Positions 8,098-17,124 of a stretch of DNA of 64,000 bases are shown here, in pieces. Each line of letters opens with the position of its first letter. The first letter of the stretch is position 1. The stretch is taken from NCBI RefSeq assembly GCF_028776105.2, contig NZ_CP145606.1, positions 248,001-312,000 of the forward strand, written 5' to 3'. This DNA comes from Neisseria leonii. Lineage in GTDB: Bacteria; Pseudomonadota; Gammaproteobacteria; Burkholderiales; Neisseriaceae. A program made the position numbers and the translations under genes. The notes beneath the pieces are model-generated. The model saw only the letters and a list, made by a program, of their open reading frames with translations, made no database searches and was not told where the DNA came from.

Positions 8098-9411
8098 TCA
8101 GGCTTTGACAATATGGGCGGACGGTTCGCGGAAACGGCCGCGCGTGTCGATTATCAGGCGGGCGTGGCGGTGCAGCAGGTCATAGTCGAAAGTGTCGTGG
8201 TCGGTGGCCAGAATCACGCAGTCGAACGAAGCGAGGTTTTCGGCGGTAAACGGTTCGCTTTGCAGGTGGAACGTATGTTCGCGCATTTTCGGGAAAACGG
8301 GAACATGCGGGTCGCTGTATGCTACTTTTGCCCCCAAGCCGCGCAGCCGTTCCATAATGTCCACCGACGGGCTTTCGCGCATATCGTCCACGTTTTTTTT
8401 GTAGGCAATGCCCAGCACCAAAATACGGGCATCTTTGACCGCCCGCCCCAAATGATTGAGGGCCAGCACGGTTTTGTCCACCACATAGGCGGGCATGGCG
8501 GAATTGACTTCGCCCGCCAGCTCGATAAAGCGCGTGTTCACGCCGTATTCGCGGGCTTTCCACGTTAAATAGAACGGATCGATGGGGATACAGTGGCCGC
8601 CCAAGCCCGGGCCGGGGTAATAGGGGACGAAGCCGAAAGGCTTGGTGGCGGCTGCGTTGATGACTTCGTGAATGTCGATGCCCATTTTGTCGGCCACGAT
8701 TTTCATTTCGTTGACCAGACCGATATTGACGGCGCGGTGGATATTTTCCAGCAGTTTCGTCAGTTCGGCCGCGCGGGTGGAGCTGACGGGGACGACTTGG
8801 TCGATGGCCGCGCGGTACAGTGCGATACCGGCTTCGAGACAGGCGGGGGTGTGGCCGCCGACCACTTTCGGAATGGTGCGCGTTTCAAAATCGGGGTTGC
8901 CCGGGTCTTCGCGTTCGGGCGAGTAAACCAGAAAAATATCCTGCCCCACCCTCAGGCCGCCCGCTTCGATGCGCGGCAGCAGCTCTTCTTCGGTGGTGCC
9001 GGGATAGGTAGTCGATTCCAGCGACAGGACTTGTCCCGCACGCAGATACGGTTTGACCGCTTCGGCGGTGTGAATGACGAAACTCATATCCGGTTCGCGG
9101 TGTTTGTTCAAGGGCGTGGGAACGCACAAAATCACCGCATCCGCTTCGCCGATGCGCGAAAAATCCGTTGTCGCTTCAAAGCCTGCCGCACGCGCCGCCG
9201 CGATTTGTGCCGCGCCGATATGGCCGATATAGCTTTCGCCCCGGTTGAGCTTGGCCGTTTTTTCGCCATCGATGTCGAAGCCCAGTACGCGCAGGCCGAC
9301 CGCCTGATAGCGCAGCATCAGCGGCAGGCCGACATAGCCCAAGCCGACGATGCCGATAAGGGCTTGGCGGGATTTGATTTTTTCAATAAAGGCAGACAGG
9401 GCGGCAGACAT
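8098..9411 (-). CDS. wbpA: UDP-N-acetyl-D-glucosamine 6-dehydrogenase (WbpA-like)
   Basis: A 437-residue UDP-sugar 6-dehydrogenase. The N-terminal NAD-binding motif is [13 protein letters not shown] (about 19-31). The central catalytic segment is [17 protein letters not shown] with the thiohemiacetal-forming cysteine. The C-terminal UDP-binding domain begins near [18 protein letters not shown]. Length matches WbpA (436) and the two-step oxidation of UDP-GlcNAc to UDP-GlcNAcA. It is the first enzyme of the UDP-diacetamido-glucuronate pathway and the first gene of the minus-strand locus. UDP-GalNAcA- or ManNAcA-type dehydrogenases share the fold; wbpB/D/E nearby favour GlcNAc. Confidence 0.88.
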   Translation of the reverse strand: MSAALSAFIEKIKSRQALIGIVGLGYVGLPLMLRYQAVGLRVLGFDIDGEKTAKLNRGESYIGHIGAAQIAAARAAGFEATTDFSRIGEADAVILCVPTPLNKHREPDMSFVIHTAEAVKPYLRAGQVLSLESTTYPGTTEEELLPRIEAGGLRVGQDIFLVYSPEREDPGNPDFETRTIPKVVGGHTPACLEAGIALYRAAIDQVVPVSSTRAAELTKLLENIHRAVNIGLVNEMKIVADKMGIDIHEVINAAATKPFGFVPYYPGPGLGGHCIPIDPFYLTWKAREYGVNTRFIELAGEVNSAMPAYVVDKTVLALNHLGRAVKDARILVLGIAYKKNVDDMRESPSVDIMERLRGLGAKVAYSDPHVPVFPKMREHTFHLQSEPFTAENLASFDCVILATDHDTFDYDLLHRHARLIIDTRGRFREPSAHIVKA

Positions 9412-9503
9412 AGTAACAACCGTTGGTCAAAACGTCGGATTTTACTCCCGAAACGGCCAAACCGATAGCCCGGGCGATATTTTCGGACGGTGCAGGACAG
9501 GCA

Positions 9504-9543
9504 AAGGCCGTCTGAAAACGGCCAAAGTGCATTTCAGACGGCC
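9504..9543 (-). terminator. Uptake-sequence inverted pair, terminator of the small exported gene
   Basis: AGGCCGTCTGAA and its complement form a stem with a short loop, placed 18 bases after the stop of the small exported protein gene. On the minus strand it ends in GGCCTTTGCC, a modest T run. Confidence 0.6.
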
Positions 9544-9560
9544 TGACGGGCGTTATCGGA

Positions 9561-9839
9561 TTATTTTTTGCAGGAAACGTTCAGAATTTTCGGATTCGCA
9601 TCCTGAGAGAGCTTGACTTGGCATACGGCGCTGTCCGAACCGGAAATGCGCACGCCGTCGGCGGATTTTTGAATCACCAGCGGCTCTTTCGCGCCCAGAG
9701 CCATCGCGGCGCGCGCAATGTTTTCCACTTGGGCGGCAGGCAGACCGGAAGTGTTTTCGGCAATATTCACATCTTTTGCCATCGCCAAAGGACTGGCGGC
9801 TGCGGCCGAAATCAGCAAAGCGGCAAAGGTTTTCTTCAT
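9561..9839 (-). CDS. Small exported protein, unknown function
   Basis: A 92-residue protein starting MKKTFAALLISAAAASPLAM with an apparent signal peptide cleaved near AMA/KD. The mature part is about 70 residues, has two cysteines near the C-terminus (AVCQ and VSCKK) that could form a disulfide, and no domain I recognise. The chosen ATG at 9837-9839 is five codons downstream of another ATG; AAGGA lies just upstream. An uptake-sequence hairpin follows the stop. It stands alone between wbpA and tRNA-Leu. Confidence 0.7.
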   Translation of the reverse strand: MKKTFAALLISAAAASPLAMAKDVNIAENTSGLPAAQVENIARAAMALGAKEPLVIQKSADGVRISGSDSAVCQVKLSQDANPKILNVSCKK

Positions 9840-10114
9840 TTCACAATCCTTCATCGTGGTGGAGAAACCCGTATGGCGGTACAGCTGCACATTCGGGAGA
9901 GGCAGGGTAAAACAAAGTTCCGCTGCTGACAAGTTCGTCCACGCGCTTTTACCCGTTTTGTGGTTTGGTTTACACGTTGCGGACAGAGGCCGTCTGAAAA
10001 CCGCCATGTCTGTTTTCAGACGGCATCAGGCAGGATACGGCAGAAAGTGGGGATTTTAATTTAAGTTTTATCAAATACTTGTTGTTTTTTCTGCTGAGGC
10101 TGCCGCCGAAAGGC

Positions 10115-10142
10115 TTTACAGCATTGGGCCGGGCGCTATAAT
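10115..10142 (+). promoter_or_regulatory. Promoter of tRNA-Leu(CAA)
   Basis: A TTTACA (10115-10120) and a perfect TATAAT (10137-10142) are separated by 16 bases and lie 17 bases before the tRNA 5' end. This is a sigma-70-type promoter with one mismatch. Confidence 0.8.
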
Positions 10143-10159
10143 ACGCACTTTCCTCACCT

Positions 10160-10244
10160 GCCCAGGTGGCGAAATTGGTAGACGCAGGGGACTCAAAATC
10201 CCCCGCCGCAAGGTGTGTCGGTTCGAGTCCGACCCTGGGCACCA
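10160..10244 (+). tRNA. tRNA-Leu, anticodon CAA
   Basis: An 85-base class II tRNA. The acceptor stem GCCCAGG pairs with CCTGGGC and is followed by A and an encoded CCA. The anticodon stem GGGGA/TCCCC encloses loop CTCAAAA (anticodon CAA, reading UUG). A long variable arm and the T arm GGTTCGAGTCC are present. Confidence 0.95.
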
Positions 10245-10252
10245 CATTAAAA

Positions 10253-10290
10253 AACCGCTTTAATCCGACAGGTTAAAGCGGTTTTGCTTT
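10253..10290 (+). terminator. Terminator of tRNA-Leu(CAA)
   Basis: AACCGCTTTAA pairs with TTAAAGCGGTT around a 9-base loop and is followed by TTGCTTT. It lies 9 bases after the tRNA. Confidence 0.85.
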
Positions 10291-10315
10291 GGCTGTACCC
10301 CATACTTTCGCGGCC

Positions 10316-10350
10316 GGTTTTGTTCTACATTTTACCGTCTGTTCTACATT
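10316..10350. repeat. Short direct repeat TGTTCTACATTT beside the integrase remnant
   Basis: TGTTCTACATTT occurs twice in direct orientation, about 19 bases apart, between the tRNA terminator and the recombinase remnant. It may be a leftover of recombinase arm-binding or attachment sequence; this is a guess from position. Confidence 0.4.
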
Positions 10351-10380
10351 TCCCGTTTTTTCCCGCCTCTCCCGGGCAGA

Positions 10381-10406
10381 AAAACAGCCCTGTTCAGGGC
10401 TGTTTT
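10381..10406. terminator. Perfect hairpin at the integrase remnant's 3' end
   Basis: AAAACAGCCCTG and its complement CAGGGCTGTTTT are separated by two bases. The stop of the recombinase fragment (10394-10396) lies inside it. T runs on both sides make it a bidirectional terminator. Confidence 0.75.
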
Positions 10407-10590
10407 ATGGGCGTGACCCAGCGTCCTTTCCGGTTGCGGATATAGTGGAGGTTCATGAACCGGTTGGCATAGCCCAATCATTCCCCGGCTGCCTCGACAC
10501 CCTGTAACCCGTCTTTATCCGTAGCGGCTTTGGCGCGCAGGTTGCGGAACCGGAAGGCCTGCTTGTCACCTCGGCTTTGTCCCGTACCCG
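10394..10590 (-). pseudogene. Tyrosine recombinase (phage/island integrase) C-terminal remnant
   Basis: Read on the minus strand, the frame gives FRFRNLRAKAATDKDG, then a stop codon, then LGYANRFMNLHYIRNRKG and WVTPIKQP before the final stop. This is the end of a phage-type tyrosine recombinase: the (D)LRAKAATD box II segment, the LGH-like segment with Tyr in place of His, and HYIRNRKG with the catalytic tyrosine. An internal TGA, the H-to-Y change and loss of everything upstream show it is dead. It lies 150 bases from tRNA-Leu(CAA), the usual setting of an integrated element, so it marks a lost island or prophage. The upstream limit is uncertain. Confidence 0.75.
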
Positions 10591-10889
10591 ATCCATACCG
10601 CCGCGCGGTATGGCGGTATAGACCGCCGATGGTGTATGTCGGAACGGGTTGTACGGTTTTCTGCTGTTTCGGGACAGGAGATGTACCGAATTTTGATGTT
10701 TATCGGATTCCGTCATGGCGGTTGCCGGTATGGTTGGCTTGCAGCCCGACCGTCTCGTTGGGCGGTATGGCCGCAGATAAGCGGCTTTTTTCGGCCGCAC
10801 CATTTAACCTGCGGGCTAATTCGGTTATATTGGCGGGGTTTGCCGCTTGGCGGCGTGCTGTTGACTGAAAACTGAAAGGACAAATAAAT

Positions 10890-12368
10890 ATGGCGAATAT
10901 TTTGCTGGTTCCGGTGTGTGCCCATGTGCGTGTTGCCGAGGCGGCGGCCGAATTGGCGGCCGTACTGCCCGATGCGGCGGTATTTGATGCTTTGGCCGAT
11001 GAGGCCGAAGCTTTGGCACTGCTCGCGGCGGGTAAAAACGATGATTGGTTTGACGCTTTGGTCGGCCGCGCGTCGGCAGCGGGCGCGGCAAATCTGGTGA
11101 TTGCGGGCATCACGCCAGATGCGGAAAAAGCCCTGCTGGCGGTGCAGAATACCGGTTTGGCCACTTCGTTTAACGCGCGCGTGGTTTTGCTGGCCGATGC
11201 GGCACACAGCGATGCACAACGGTTGCGTTTGGCCAAACAGGCATTTGCCGGTGCCAATGTCGAAGTGGCCGGTGTCATCGGTGCGGATCAGGCGGCAGCC
11301 GAAGCGGCGGGCTTGAAATCGTTCGGCCGTACCGGTGCTTTGGAAAATACGGCGGATTTGGCGGCGGCGCAGGAAACCCGCCTGTCGCCCGCGCAGTTCC
11401 GTTTCAATATGATTGAAGCGGCGCGCCGTGCGGACAAGCGCATTGTGCTGCCCGAAGGTGCGGAACCGCGCACGGTACAGGCGGCGGCCATCTGCCATGA
11501 AAAAGGTTTGGCACGCTGTGTGCTGCTGGCACCGCGCGAAGAAGTGCTGGCGGTGGCGGAGCAAGTGGGCGTTACGCTGCCTGATTCGGTGGAAATCATC
11601 GATCCGGCCACGTTGGTCGAACAGTATGTCGCGCCGATGTGCGAACTGCGCAAGAGCAAGGGGCTGACACCGGAGCAGGCGCGCGAACAGTTGCAGGATA
11701 CGGTGGTACTCGGCACCATGATGATGGCGCAAAACGATGTGGACGGCTTGGTTTCCGGTGCGGTACATACCACGGCCAATACCATCCGTCCCGCCTTGCA
11801 GCTGATTAAAACCGCCCCGGGTGCGAGCATGGTATCCAGCGTATTCTTTATGCTGCTTCCGGGGCAGGTGCTGGTGTACGGCGACTGTGCGGTCAATCCC
11901 AATCCCACGCCCGAACAGCTGGCCGAAATCGCTATTCAGTCGGCCGATTCGGCCAAAGCCTTCGGCATCGAGCCGCGCGTGGCACTGATTTCGTATTCCA
12001 CCGGCACATCGGGCGCAGGCCCCGATGTCGACGCGGTGGCCGAAGCGGTGGCACTGGCAAAAGCCAAACGTCCCGATTTGGCGGTAGACGGCCCGCTGCA
12101 ATACGATGCGGCTACCGTGCCCAGCGTGGCGAAATCGAAAGCGCCGAACAGCCCCGTAGCGGGACAGGCCACCGTCTGCATCTTCCCCGACCTGAATACC
12201 GGCAACTGTACCTACAAGGCCGTTCAGCGCAATGCGAATGTATTGAGTGTCGGCCCCATGTTGCAGGGTTTGCGCAAACCGGTAAACGATTTGTCGCGCG
12301 GCGCGCTGGTGGAAGATATTGTCTATACCGTCGCCCTGACGGCGATTCAGGCCGCGCAGATGGCTTAA
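10890..12368 (+). CDS. pta: Phosphate acetyltransferase
   Basis: The 492-residue enzyme interconverts acetyl-CoA and acetyl phosphate. The PTA_PTB catalytic domain occupies about residues 170-490, with [20 protein letters not shown] at its start, [16 protein letters not shown] mid-domain, and [20 protein letters not shown] near the C-terminus. The N-terminal part is shorter than in the 714-residue E. coli enzyme, lacking a full DRTGG region. The ATG at 10890 is preceded by AAAGGA. No ackA is adjacent. An uptake-sequence terminator follows 20 bases after the stop. Confidence 0.95.
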   Translation: MANILLVPVCAHVRVAEAAAELAAVLPDAAVFDALADEAEALALLAAGKNDDWFDALVGRASAAGAANLVIAGITPDAEKALLAVQNTGLATSFNARVVLLADAAHSDAQRLRLAKQAFAGANVEVAGVIGADQAAAEAAGLKSFGRTGALENTADLAAAQETRLSPAQFRFNMIEAARRADKRIVLPEGAEPRTVQAAAICHEKGLARCVLLAPREEVLAVAEQVGVTLPDSVEIIDPATLVEQYVAPMCELRKSKGLTPEQAREQLQDTVVLGTMMMAQNDVDGLVSGAVHTTANTIRPALQLIKTAPGASMVSSVFFMLLPGQVLVYGDCAVNPNPTPEQLAEIAIQSADSAKAFGIEPRVALISYSTGTSGAGPDVDAVAEAVALAKAKRPDLAVDGPLQYDAATVPSVAKSKAPNSPVAGQATVCIFPDLNTGNCTYKAVQRNANVLSVGPMLQGLRKPVNDLSRGALVEDIVYTVALTAIQAAQMA

Positions 12369-12387
12369 TGCCGGCCAATTAAGCAAC

Positions 12388-12433
12388 AAAGGCCGTCTGA
12401 AAACGCAAAAACAGCGTTTCAGACGGCCTTTTT
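12388..12433 (+). terminator. Uptake-sequence inverted-pair terminator after pta
   Basis: AAAGGCCGTCTGAAAACGC pairs with the complementary uptake sequence and is followed by TTTTT. Confidence 0.85.
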
Positions 12434-12447
12434 GATTTGTCGCTTAA

Positions 12448-12536
12448 GTAGGTCGGATTCTCGAATCCGACAAAGTGTTGATACCTAACATGCCGGTATG
12501 GGGAAAGAGTTAGTCGGATTCGAGAATCCGACCTAC
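12448..12536. repeat. REP/MITE-like element, best-preserved 89-bp copy
   Basis: It begins GTAGGTCGGATTCTCGAATC and ends with the inverted counterpart ending ATCCGACCTAC, so it has 13-bp terminal inverted repeats (GTAGGTCGGATTC). Each end is itself an imperfect palindrome. The inside holds CCTAACATGCCGGTATGGGG. The element is repeated with small changes at 12633-12719. Confidence 0.85.
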
Positions 12537-12632
12537 GGCTGTTTGATGTTTTGGTACAGCAGATGCTTTGCAGAAACGGCGAAAACGGACGACATCAATT
12601 CATCGGACGAAATCAACCCATCTGCGGTCAAA

Positions 12633-12719
12633 GTAGGTCGGATTCTCGAATCCGACAAAGTGTTTGACACCTAACATGCCGGTATGGGGAAAGAGTTAGC
12701 CGGATTCCTGAATCCGGCA
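12633..12719. repeat. REP/MITE-like element, second copy in the pta-secF spacer
   Basis: It shares the left end and the interior CCTAACATGCCGGTATGGGG with the 12448 copy. The right end has drifted to GCCGGATTCCTGAATCCGGC and lacks the CTAC terminus. The 12369-12790 spacer holds these two copies and no gene. Confidence 0.8.
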
Positions 12720-12750
12720 AGGTATTGGATTTTTAGCCACAGCAAGGGAT

Positions 12751-12777
12751 AAAAAAACCGCCGTTCGGCAACGGCGG
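12751..12777 (-). terminator. Terminator of the yajC-secD-secF operon
   Basis: CCGCCGTT/AACGGCGG stem-loop is followed on the minus strand by seven T residues, 13 bases after the secF stop. Confidence 0.85.
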
Positions 12778-12790
12778 CGGGGCAGGGTGT

Positions 12791-13726
12791 TTATACCACG
12801 GCTTCTTCTTTTTTCTTCTCCGGCTTGGCCAGATTGTCGCGGTTCAGGCCGAACAGCAGCAGCAGCGGGCTGGCTACCAGAACGGAAGAATAAATGCCGA
12901 AGACGATGCCGATGGTCAAGGCCAGTGAGAAGCCGTGCAGGGCGGCACCGCCGAAAATCAGCATCGAAAGCACCATGGCTTCGGTTGAACCGTGGGTGAT
13001 GATGGTGCGGCTCATGGTGGCGGTAATCGCATTGTCGATAACCTGCGGTACGCTGTAATTGCGCATGGCGGGGCGGCGGAAATTTTCGCGGATACGGTCG
13101 AACACCACTACCGATTCGTTCACGGAATAACCCAGTACCGCCAGAATGCCGGCCAGAACGGTCAGCGAAAACTCCCACTGGAAGAAAGAGAAAAAGCCCA
13201 GAATAATCACCACATCGTGCATATTGGCAATAATCGCCGAGACGGCAAAACGCCATTCAAAGCGCATGGAAAGATAAATAATGATGCCGACAATCACCAT
13301 ACCCAAGGCCATCAGGCCGTTGCTTACCAGTTCTTCGCCTACCTGAGGGCCGATAAATTCGACTTGGCGCAGTTGGACATCGGCCTGATCCTGTTTGAGG
13401 ATTTCCATCACCTGATTGGACAGTTGGGCGGAAGTTGCACCTTCTTTGTTCGGCAGGCGGATCATGATGTGGCGGTTGGTGCCCAGTGCCTGTACCTGCA
13501 CATCGCCCAATTGCAGCGTGTTGAGGTTTTCGCGCACTTTATTGACATCGGCCGCCTGCGTGTACTGCACTTCCATTACCGTACCACCGGTAAATTCCAC
13601 CGAGAAATTCAGGCCTTTGGTGAAGAGGAAAAACACCGACAGAATAAACGTCAGCAGCGAGATGAATGTTGTCAGCCTGCCGTATTTCATAAACGGAATA
13701 TCGCGCTTGAAGCGGAACAGTTCCAT
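12791..13726 (-). CDS. secF: Protein translocase subunit SecF
   Basis: The 311-residue protein has six predicted membrane segments and a periplasmic domain after the first. It carries NFSVEFTGGTVMEV near residues 33-46 and the SVNESVVVFDRIRENFR motif (about 193-209) typical of SecF. With SecD it uses the proton gradient to assist SecYEG-driven export. It is separated from secD by only 3 bases. The last residues (KPEKKKEEAVV) form a charged cytoplasmic tail. Confidence 0.97.
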   Translation of the reverse strand: MELFRFKRDIPFMKYGRLTTFISLLTFILSVFFLFTKGLNFSVEFTGGTVMEVQYTQAADVNKVRENLNTLQLGDVQVQALGTNRHIMIRLPNKEGATSAQLSNQVMEILKQDQADVQLRQVEFIGPQVGEELVSNGLMALGMVIVGIIIYLSMRFEWRFAVSAIIANMHDVVIILGFFSFFQWEFSLTVLAGILAVLGYSVNESVVVFDRIRENFRRPAMRNYSVPQVIDNAITATMSRTIITHGSTEAMVLSMLIFGGAALHGFSLALTIGIVFGIYSSVLVASPLLLLFGLNRDNLAKPEKKKEEAVV

Positions 13727-13729
13727 GAT

Positions 13730-15580
13730 TTACTCCCTTTCTTGCGCTGCGGCGGCAGCCGTTTTGATACCGCCGATAGAAATGCCTGTCAGTTTGCGGC
13801 GGCGGCCGTACCACAGATTGACAAATGCGCGCGATACCACAACAGACGAGAACATCGAGGTCAGAATGCCCAGACAATGCACTACCGCGAAACCGCGCAC
13901 AGGGCCGGAGCCGAACACCAACAGGGCAATGCCCGCAATCAGCGAAGTGATATTGGAATCGACAATCGTGTTCCACGCATGGCGGTAGCCCTCGCTGATG
14001 GCGACATGGGGCTTGGCACCGGCACGCAGTTCTTCGCGGATGCGCTCGTTAATCAGAACGTTGGAATCGATGGCCATGCCCAGCGTCAGAGCCATGGCGG
14101 CGATGCCCGGCAGGGTCAGCGTGGCTTGCAGTGCCGATAAAATGGCGACCAGAAACAGCAGGTTGGCACTGAGCGCAATCACTGAAAACACCCCCATCAC
14201 GCGGTAGTACAGCACCATAAAGACGGCCACGGCGGCGAAACCCCACAGGGTAGAATCCACACCTTTTTTAATGTTTTCAGCCCCCAGAGACGGACCGATG
14301 GTGCGCTCTTCGACAATTTCCATCGGCGCGGCCAGCGAACCGGCACGCAGCAGCAGAGAAGTATCGTTAGCTTCGGCGGCATTCATGCTGCCGGAAATCT
14401 GTACGCGCCCGCCGGTAATTTCGCTGCGGATAACCGGGGCGGTCACCACTTCGGCTTTACCCTGATCAATCAGCACCATCGCCATGCGTTTGCCCACATT
14501 GTTGCGGGTCAGTTCGGCGAAAATGCTGCCGCCCGCGCTGTCCAGATTGATGCTGACGGCGGGTGCGCCGTTTTCATCGAAGCTCGGCTGCGCATCGTTG
14601 ATATTGTCGCCTGTCAGTTCCACCTGACGGCTTACCAGATTGGGTTGCGGCCGCTCGCCCGCCGTGTAGAGCAGTTCGTAGCCGGTCGGTGTGTTGCCGC
14701 CCAGCGCCTGCTGCATCAGCACGGGATCATCGTTCACCATGCGCACTTCCAGTGTGGCGGTACGGCCGATAATGTCTTTGGCCTTGGCCGTGTCCTGTAC
14801 CCCGGGCAGCTGTACCACAATGCGGTCGGCACCGGCCTGCTGAATCACAGGCTCGGCCACGCCCAATTCGTTTACGCGGTTGTGCAGAGTTTGGATATTC
14901 TGCTCGACCGACTGTTTGCGGATGGCGTTTACCGCCTCCGGCGACAGCGTCAGAATCAGACGGCTGCCGTCTGGAGTCAGCGTGGTTTCGGGCAGCAGGC
15001 GCTGCAGCTCGGGCAGGGCGCGGTTGAGGTCTTCCGCGCTTTGGAAAGGAACGGCCACGCTGTCGGCATTCTGCACCACCGCGCCGCTGCGGATATTCAG
15101 ACGGCGTAATTCGCGGCGGATATCGCCCGCATAGCGTTCAAAACTTTTCTGCAAGGCCGCCTGCATATCGACCTGCATTGTGAAATGCACACCGCCGCGC
15201 AAGTCCAAACCCAAAAACATCGGGTTGGCACGGATTTTGCTCATCCATTCGGGGCTGTCGGCAATCAGGTTCAGCGCGGTGATGTAGCCTTCGCCCAGCG
15301 TGTTTTCAATCACATCGCGGGCGCGGAGCTGGGTTTCGGCATCGCGCAGGCGTACTTTGAGCGAGCCGTCGGCAACAAACATACCGTTGTCGGCAATGCC
15401 TGCCTGTTGCAGGGCGGCGGCGACACGGTTTTCGGTCTGGCTGTCGATCACGATGGACTGGCGGTTGGTGGACACCTGCACGGCAGGCGTTTCGCCGAAC
15501 AGGTTGGGCAGCGCATAGAGCAGTCCCAAGGCCAGCGTGGCGGCGATCAGCAGGTATTTCCAAAGCGGATAGCGGTTCAT
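13730..15580 (-). CDS. secD: Protein translocase subunit SecD
   Basis: The 616-residue protein starts at the ATG 15578-15580 (MNRYPLWKY); an upstream in-frame start adds 11 residues without support. A first membrane segment is followed by the large periplasmic domain with DLRGGVHFTMQVD. The membrane part starts near residue 440 and contains LTLGMAIDSNVLINERIREE, the D6-type SecD signature. It acts with SecF and YajC in the inner membrane. Gene order yajC-secD-secF is the usual one. Confidence 0.97.
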   Translation of the reverse strand: MNRYPLWKYLLIAATLALGLLYALPNLFGETPAVQVSTNRQSIVIDSQTENRVAAALQQAGIADNGMFVADGSLKVRLRDAETQLRARDVIENTLGEGYITALNLIADSPEWMSKIRANPMFLGLDLRGGVHFTMQVDMQAALQKSFERYAGDIRRELRRLNIRSGAVVQNADSVAVPFQSAEDLNRALPELQRLLPETTLTPDGSRLILTLSPEAVNAIRKQSVEQNIQTLHNRVNELGVAEPVIQQAGADRIVVQLPGVQDTAKAKDIIGRTATLEVRMVNDDPVLMQQALGGNTPTGYELLYTAGERPQPNLVSRQVELTGDNINDAQPSFDENGAPAVSINLDSAGGSIFAELTRNNVGKRMAMVLIDQGKAEVVTAPVIRSEITGGRVQISGSMNAAEANDTSLLLRAGSLAAPMEIVEERTIGPSLGAENIKKGVDSTLWGFAAVAVFMVLYYRVMGVFSVIALSANLLFLVAILSALQATLTLPGIAAMALTLGMAIDSNVLINERIREELRAGAKPHVAISEGYRHAWNTIVDSNITSLIAGIALLVFGSGPVRGFAVVHCLGILTSMFSSVVVSRAFVNLWYGRRRKLTGISIGGIKTAAAAAQERE

Positions 15581-15642
15581 ATTTAAACCTTTGACAAATA
15601 ACAACAGCCGCATATTCCATGCGGCTATCGTGAAGGGGCGGA

Positions 15643-15912
15643 TTACTCTTCGTGCTTGGCGGCAACGGCGTTGCGTTCGACTTGGACATCAACGCCGCGC
15701 GCGATTTCGACATTGAAAAAACGCTCGCCCACGCGGGTAATGCGGCCGGTAAAGCCCGAGGACAGAATCACACGGTCGCCGACTTTCAATTCTGCCAGCA
15801 TGGCTTGGTGCGCTTTGAACTTTTTCTGCTGCGGGCGCATAATCAGGAAATAGAAAACCAGCAGAATCAGCACCAGCGGTGCAAACTGCATCAATACGTT
15901 CGGTTCAGACAT
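15643..15912 (-). CDS. yajC: Sec translocon accessory protein YajC
   Basis: The 89-residue protein has one N-terminal membrane segment (VLILLVFYFLIMRPQQKKFK, about residues 14-33) and a soluble domain with LKVGDRVILSSGFTGRITRV, the standard YajC layout. It is the first gene of the yajC-secD-secF operon. The usual neighbour tgt is not within the upstream 350 bases. Confidence 0.95.
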   Translation of the reverse strand: MSEPNVLMQFAPLVLILLVFYFLIMRPQQKKFKAHQAMLAELKVGDRVILSSGFTGRITRVGERFFNVEIARGVDVQVERNAVAAKHEE

Positions 15913-16271
15913 GTCTTGCTTCCGTTCTTGTTGGTTGAAAATGGCCGCCGATTCTGCGGCGGAAACGGTTTATTTTAAAGTGCCGTGCGTATTTTTCCAA
16001 GAAATTTCCGCAAATTTTCACTGTACGGCCGTGCGGGCGGCAGGCCTGTCTGAAAGACAGATGTGTGAAGTTTGGTTAAATCCCTTTGAGCCTGCAATAT
16101 ATCAGGCCGTCTGAAAATGGCATGACGGGTGGTCGGATTTTAAAATCCGATTTTTGTTTGATGTCTCATGCCTGTTACCCGACTCATAAGTCCTAAATCT
16201 GTCACAAACATGTCATTTACTCGTACTAGACTCAGCCCGATGGATTGAGCCTAGTTTTAAGGAGTAATATT
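15913..16271. other. Spacer before the AT-rich tandem gene family
   Basis: It contains one uptake sequence (about 16103-16114), a single half palindrome of the REP family (GGTCGGATTTTAAAATCCGA, about 16132-16151) and, from 16199 to 16233, a stretch nearly repeated at 17048-17083 upstream of the next gene copy. The repeated stretch is probably the promoter region carried along by tandem duplication. Confidence 0.55.
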
Positions 16272-17039
16272 TTGCTGAATATAAAACTTTTTCTATTAAG
16301 AACGTATTATTTTTATTTTATATTTGCACTAGTTTGTACATTACAACTAATACCGTTAGTACTTTTAGATTTATCGGTATCCTTTAAAAATATAAAAACA
16401 CTTGGACTTAGTGAGGGTTTTTACGGTGTACTCATGATTGCTGCAGTTCCACTGAATTTGCTGGCAATATTCGTTTCCTTTGGTCTTTATAATTTTCGGG
16501 TTCGCCGCAGTAATCAGTTGATTTATCAACGCGGTGTGCTTGGTAAAGGAAAAATTACCAAAATCCTCACAGGACTTGGTAGTAATGATACCCCATCATA
16601 TCAATTTCACTATGTGATTTTGCAGGCAGACGGCAAACCGTATCATGCTTCTTTTCGGGTGGTTGACGGGTATATGCTTGATACCCCAAGAGGTAATTTA
16701 ACGTATCCAACCCAGCAGTTTGTCCGCTATCCGATGGTGGATGAAGAGTTTGAGGTGAAATATATTCCAGGTAATCCTAAGTATTTTGTGATTTTAAATA
16801 CAGGAGACAGTGAATTTGCCCGTCATATCCGAGTGGAATATCAAAGAGAATTTATTCAGCAACTGGAATTTCGCATCAGTCGTACCAAATATCTCTTAGA
16901 TGCCGACCCCCACAATCCGGAACGACAAAAGCTTTATCAACAAGCACAACATGATTTACACAATTATCAGCAATTTGGTACAGATCCTGTGCTCACAGAA
17001 TCCCCGGCAGGCGATATTGTCTTTAAAACGAACCCATAG
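16272..17039 (+). CDS. Membrane-anchored protein, tandem family copy 1 (unknown function)
   Basis: A 255-residue protein read from the TTG at 16272, which has AAGGAG seven bases upstream; another in-frame TTG at 16245 lacks a site. There are two N-terminal hydrophobic segments (about 7-30 and 45-72), then a soluble domain with KGKITKIL, YPTQQFVRYPMVDEEFEVKY, FVILNTGDSEFARHI and a C-terminal helical tail (NPERQKLYQQAQHDLHNYQQ). The layout recalls DUF3592-like proteins but I do not claim the family. A/T content is far above the neighbours. The C-terminal 100 bases are nearly identical to those of the next gene, indicating recent duplication or gene conversion. Confidence 0.75.
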   Translation: MLNIKLFLLRTYYFYFIFALVCTLQLIPLVLLDLSVSFKNIKTLGLSEGFYGVLMIAAVPLNLLAIFVSFGLYNFRVRRSNQLIYQRGVLGKGKITKILTGLGSNDTPSYQFHYVILQADGKPYHASFRVVDGYMLDTPRGNLTYPTQQFVRYPMVDEEFEVKYIPGNPKYFVILNTGDSEFARHIRVEYQREFIQQLEFRISRTKYLLDADPHNPERQKLYQQAQHDLHNYQQFGTDPVLTESPAGDIVFKTNP

Positions 17040-17124
17040 CCACAAACCTGTCACAGTCATGTCATTTACTCGCGCTAGACTGCATAAATATGAATTGTCA
17101 TATTAGATGAGGGAATATTAAAGG

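Noticed and set aside
10453..10803. A 116-codon minus-strand frame upstream of pta
   Set aside because: It runs in a different phase from the recombinase similarity and has no motif of its own.
10713..12389. A 558-codon antisense frame over pta
   Set aside because: The plus-strand frame encodes unmistakable phosphate acetyltransferase; the antisense frame has no motifs or ribosome-binding site.
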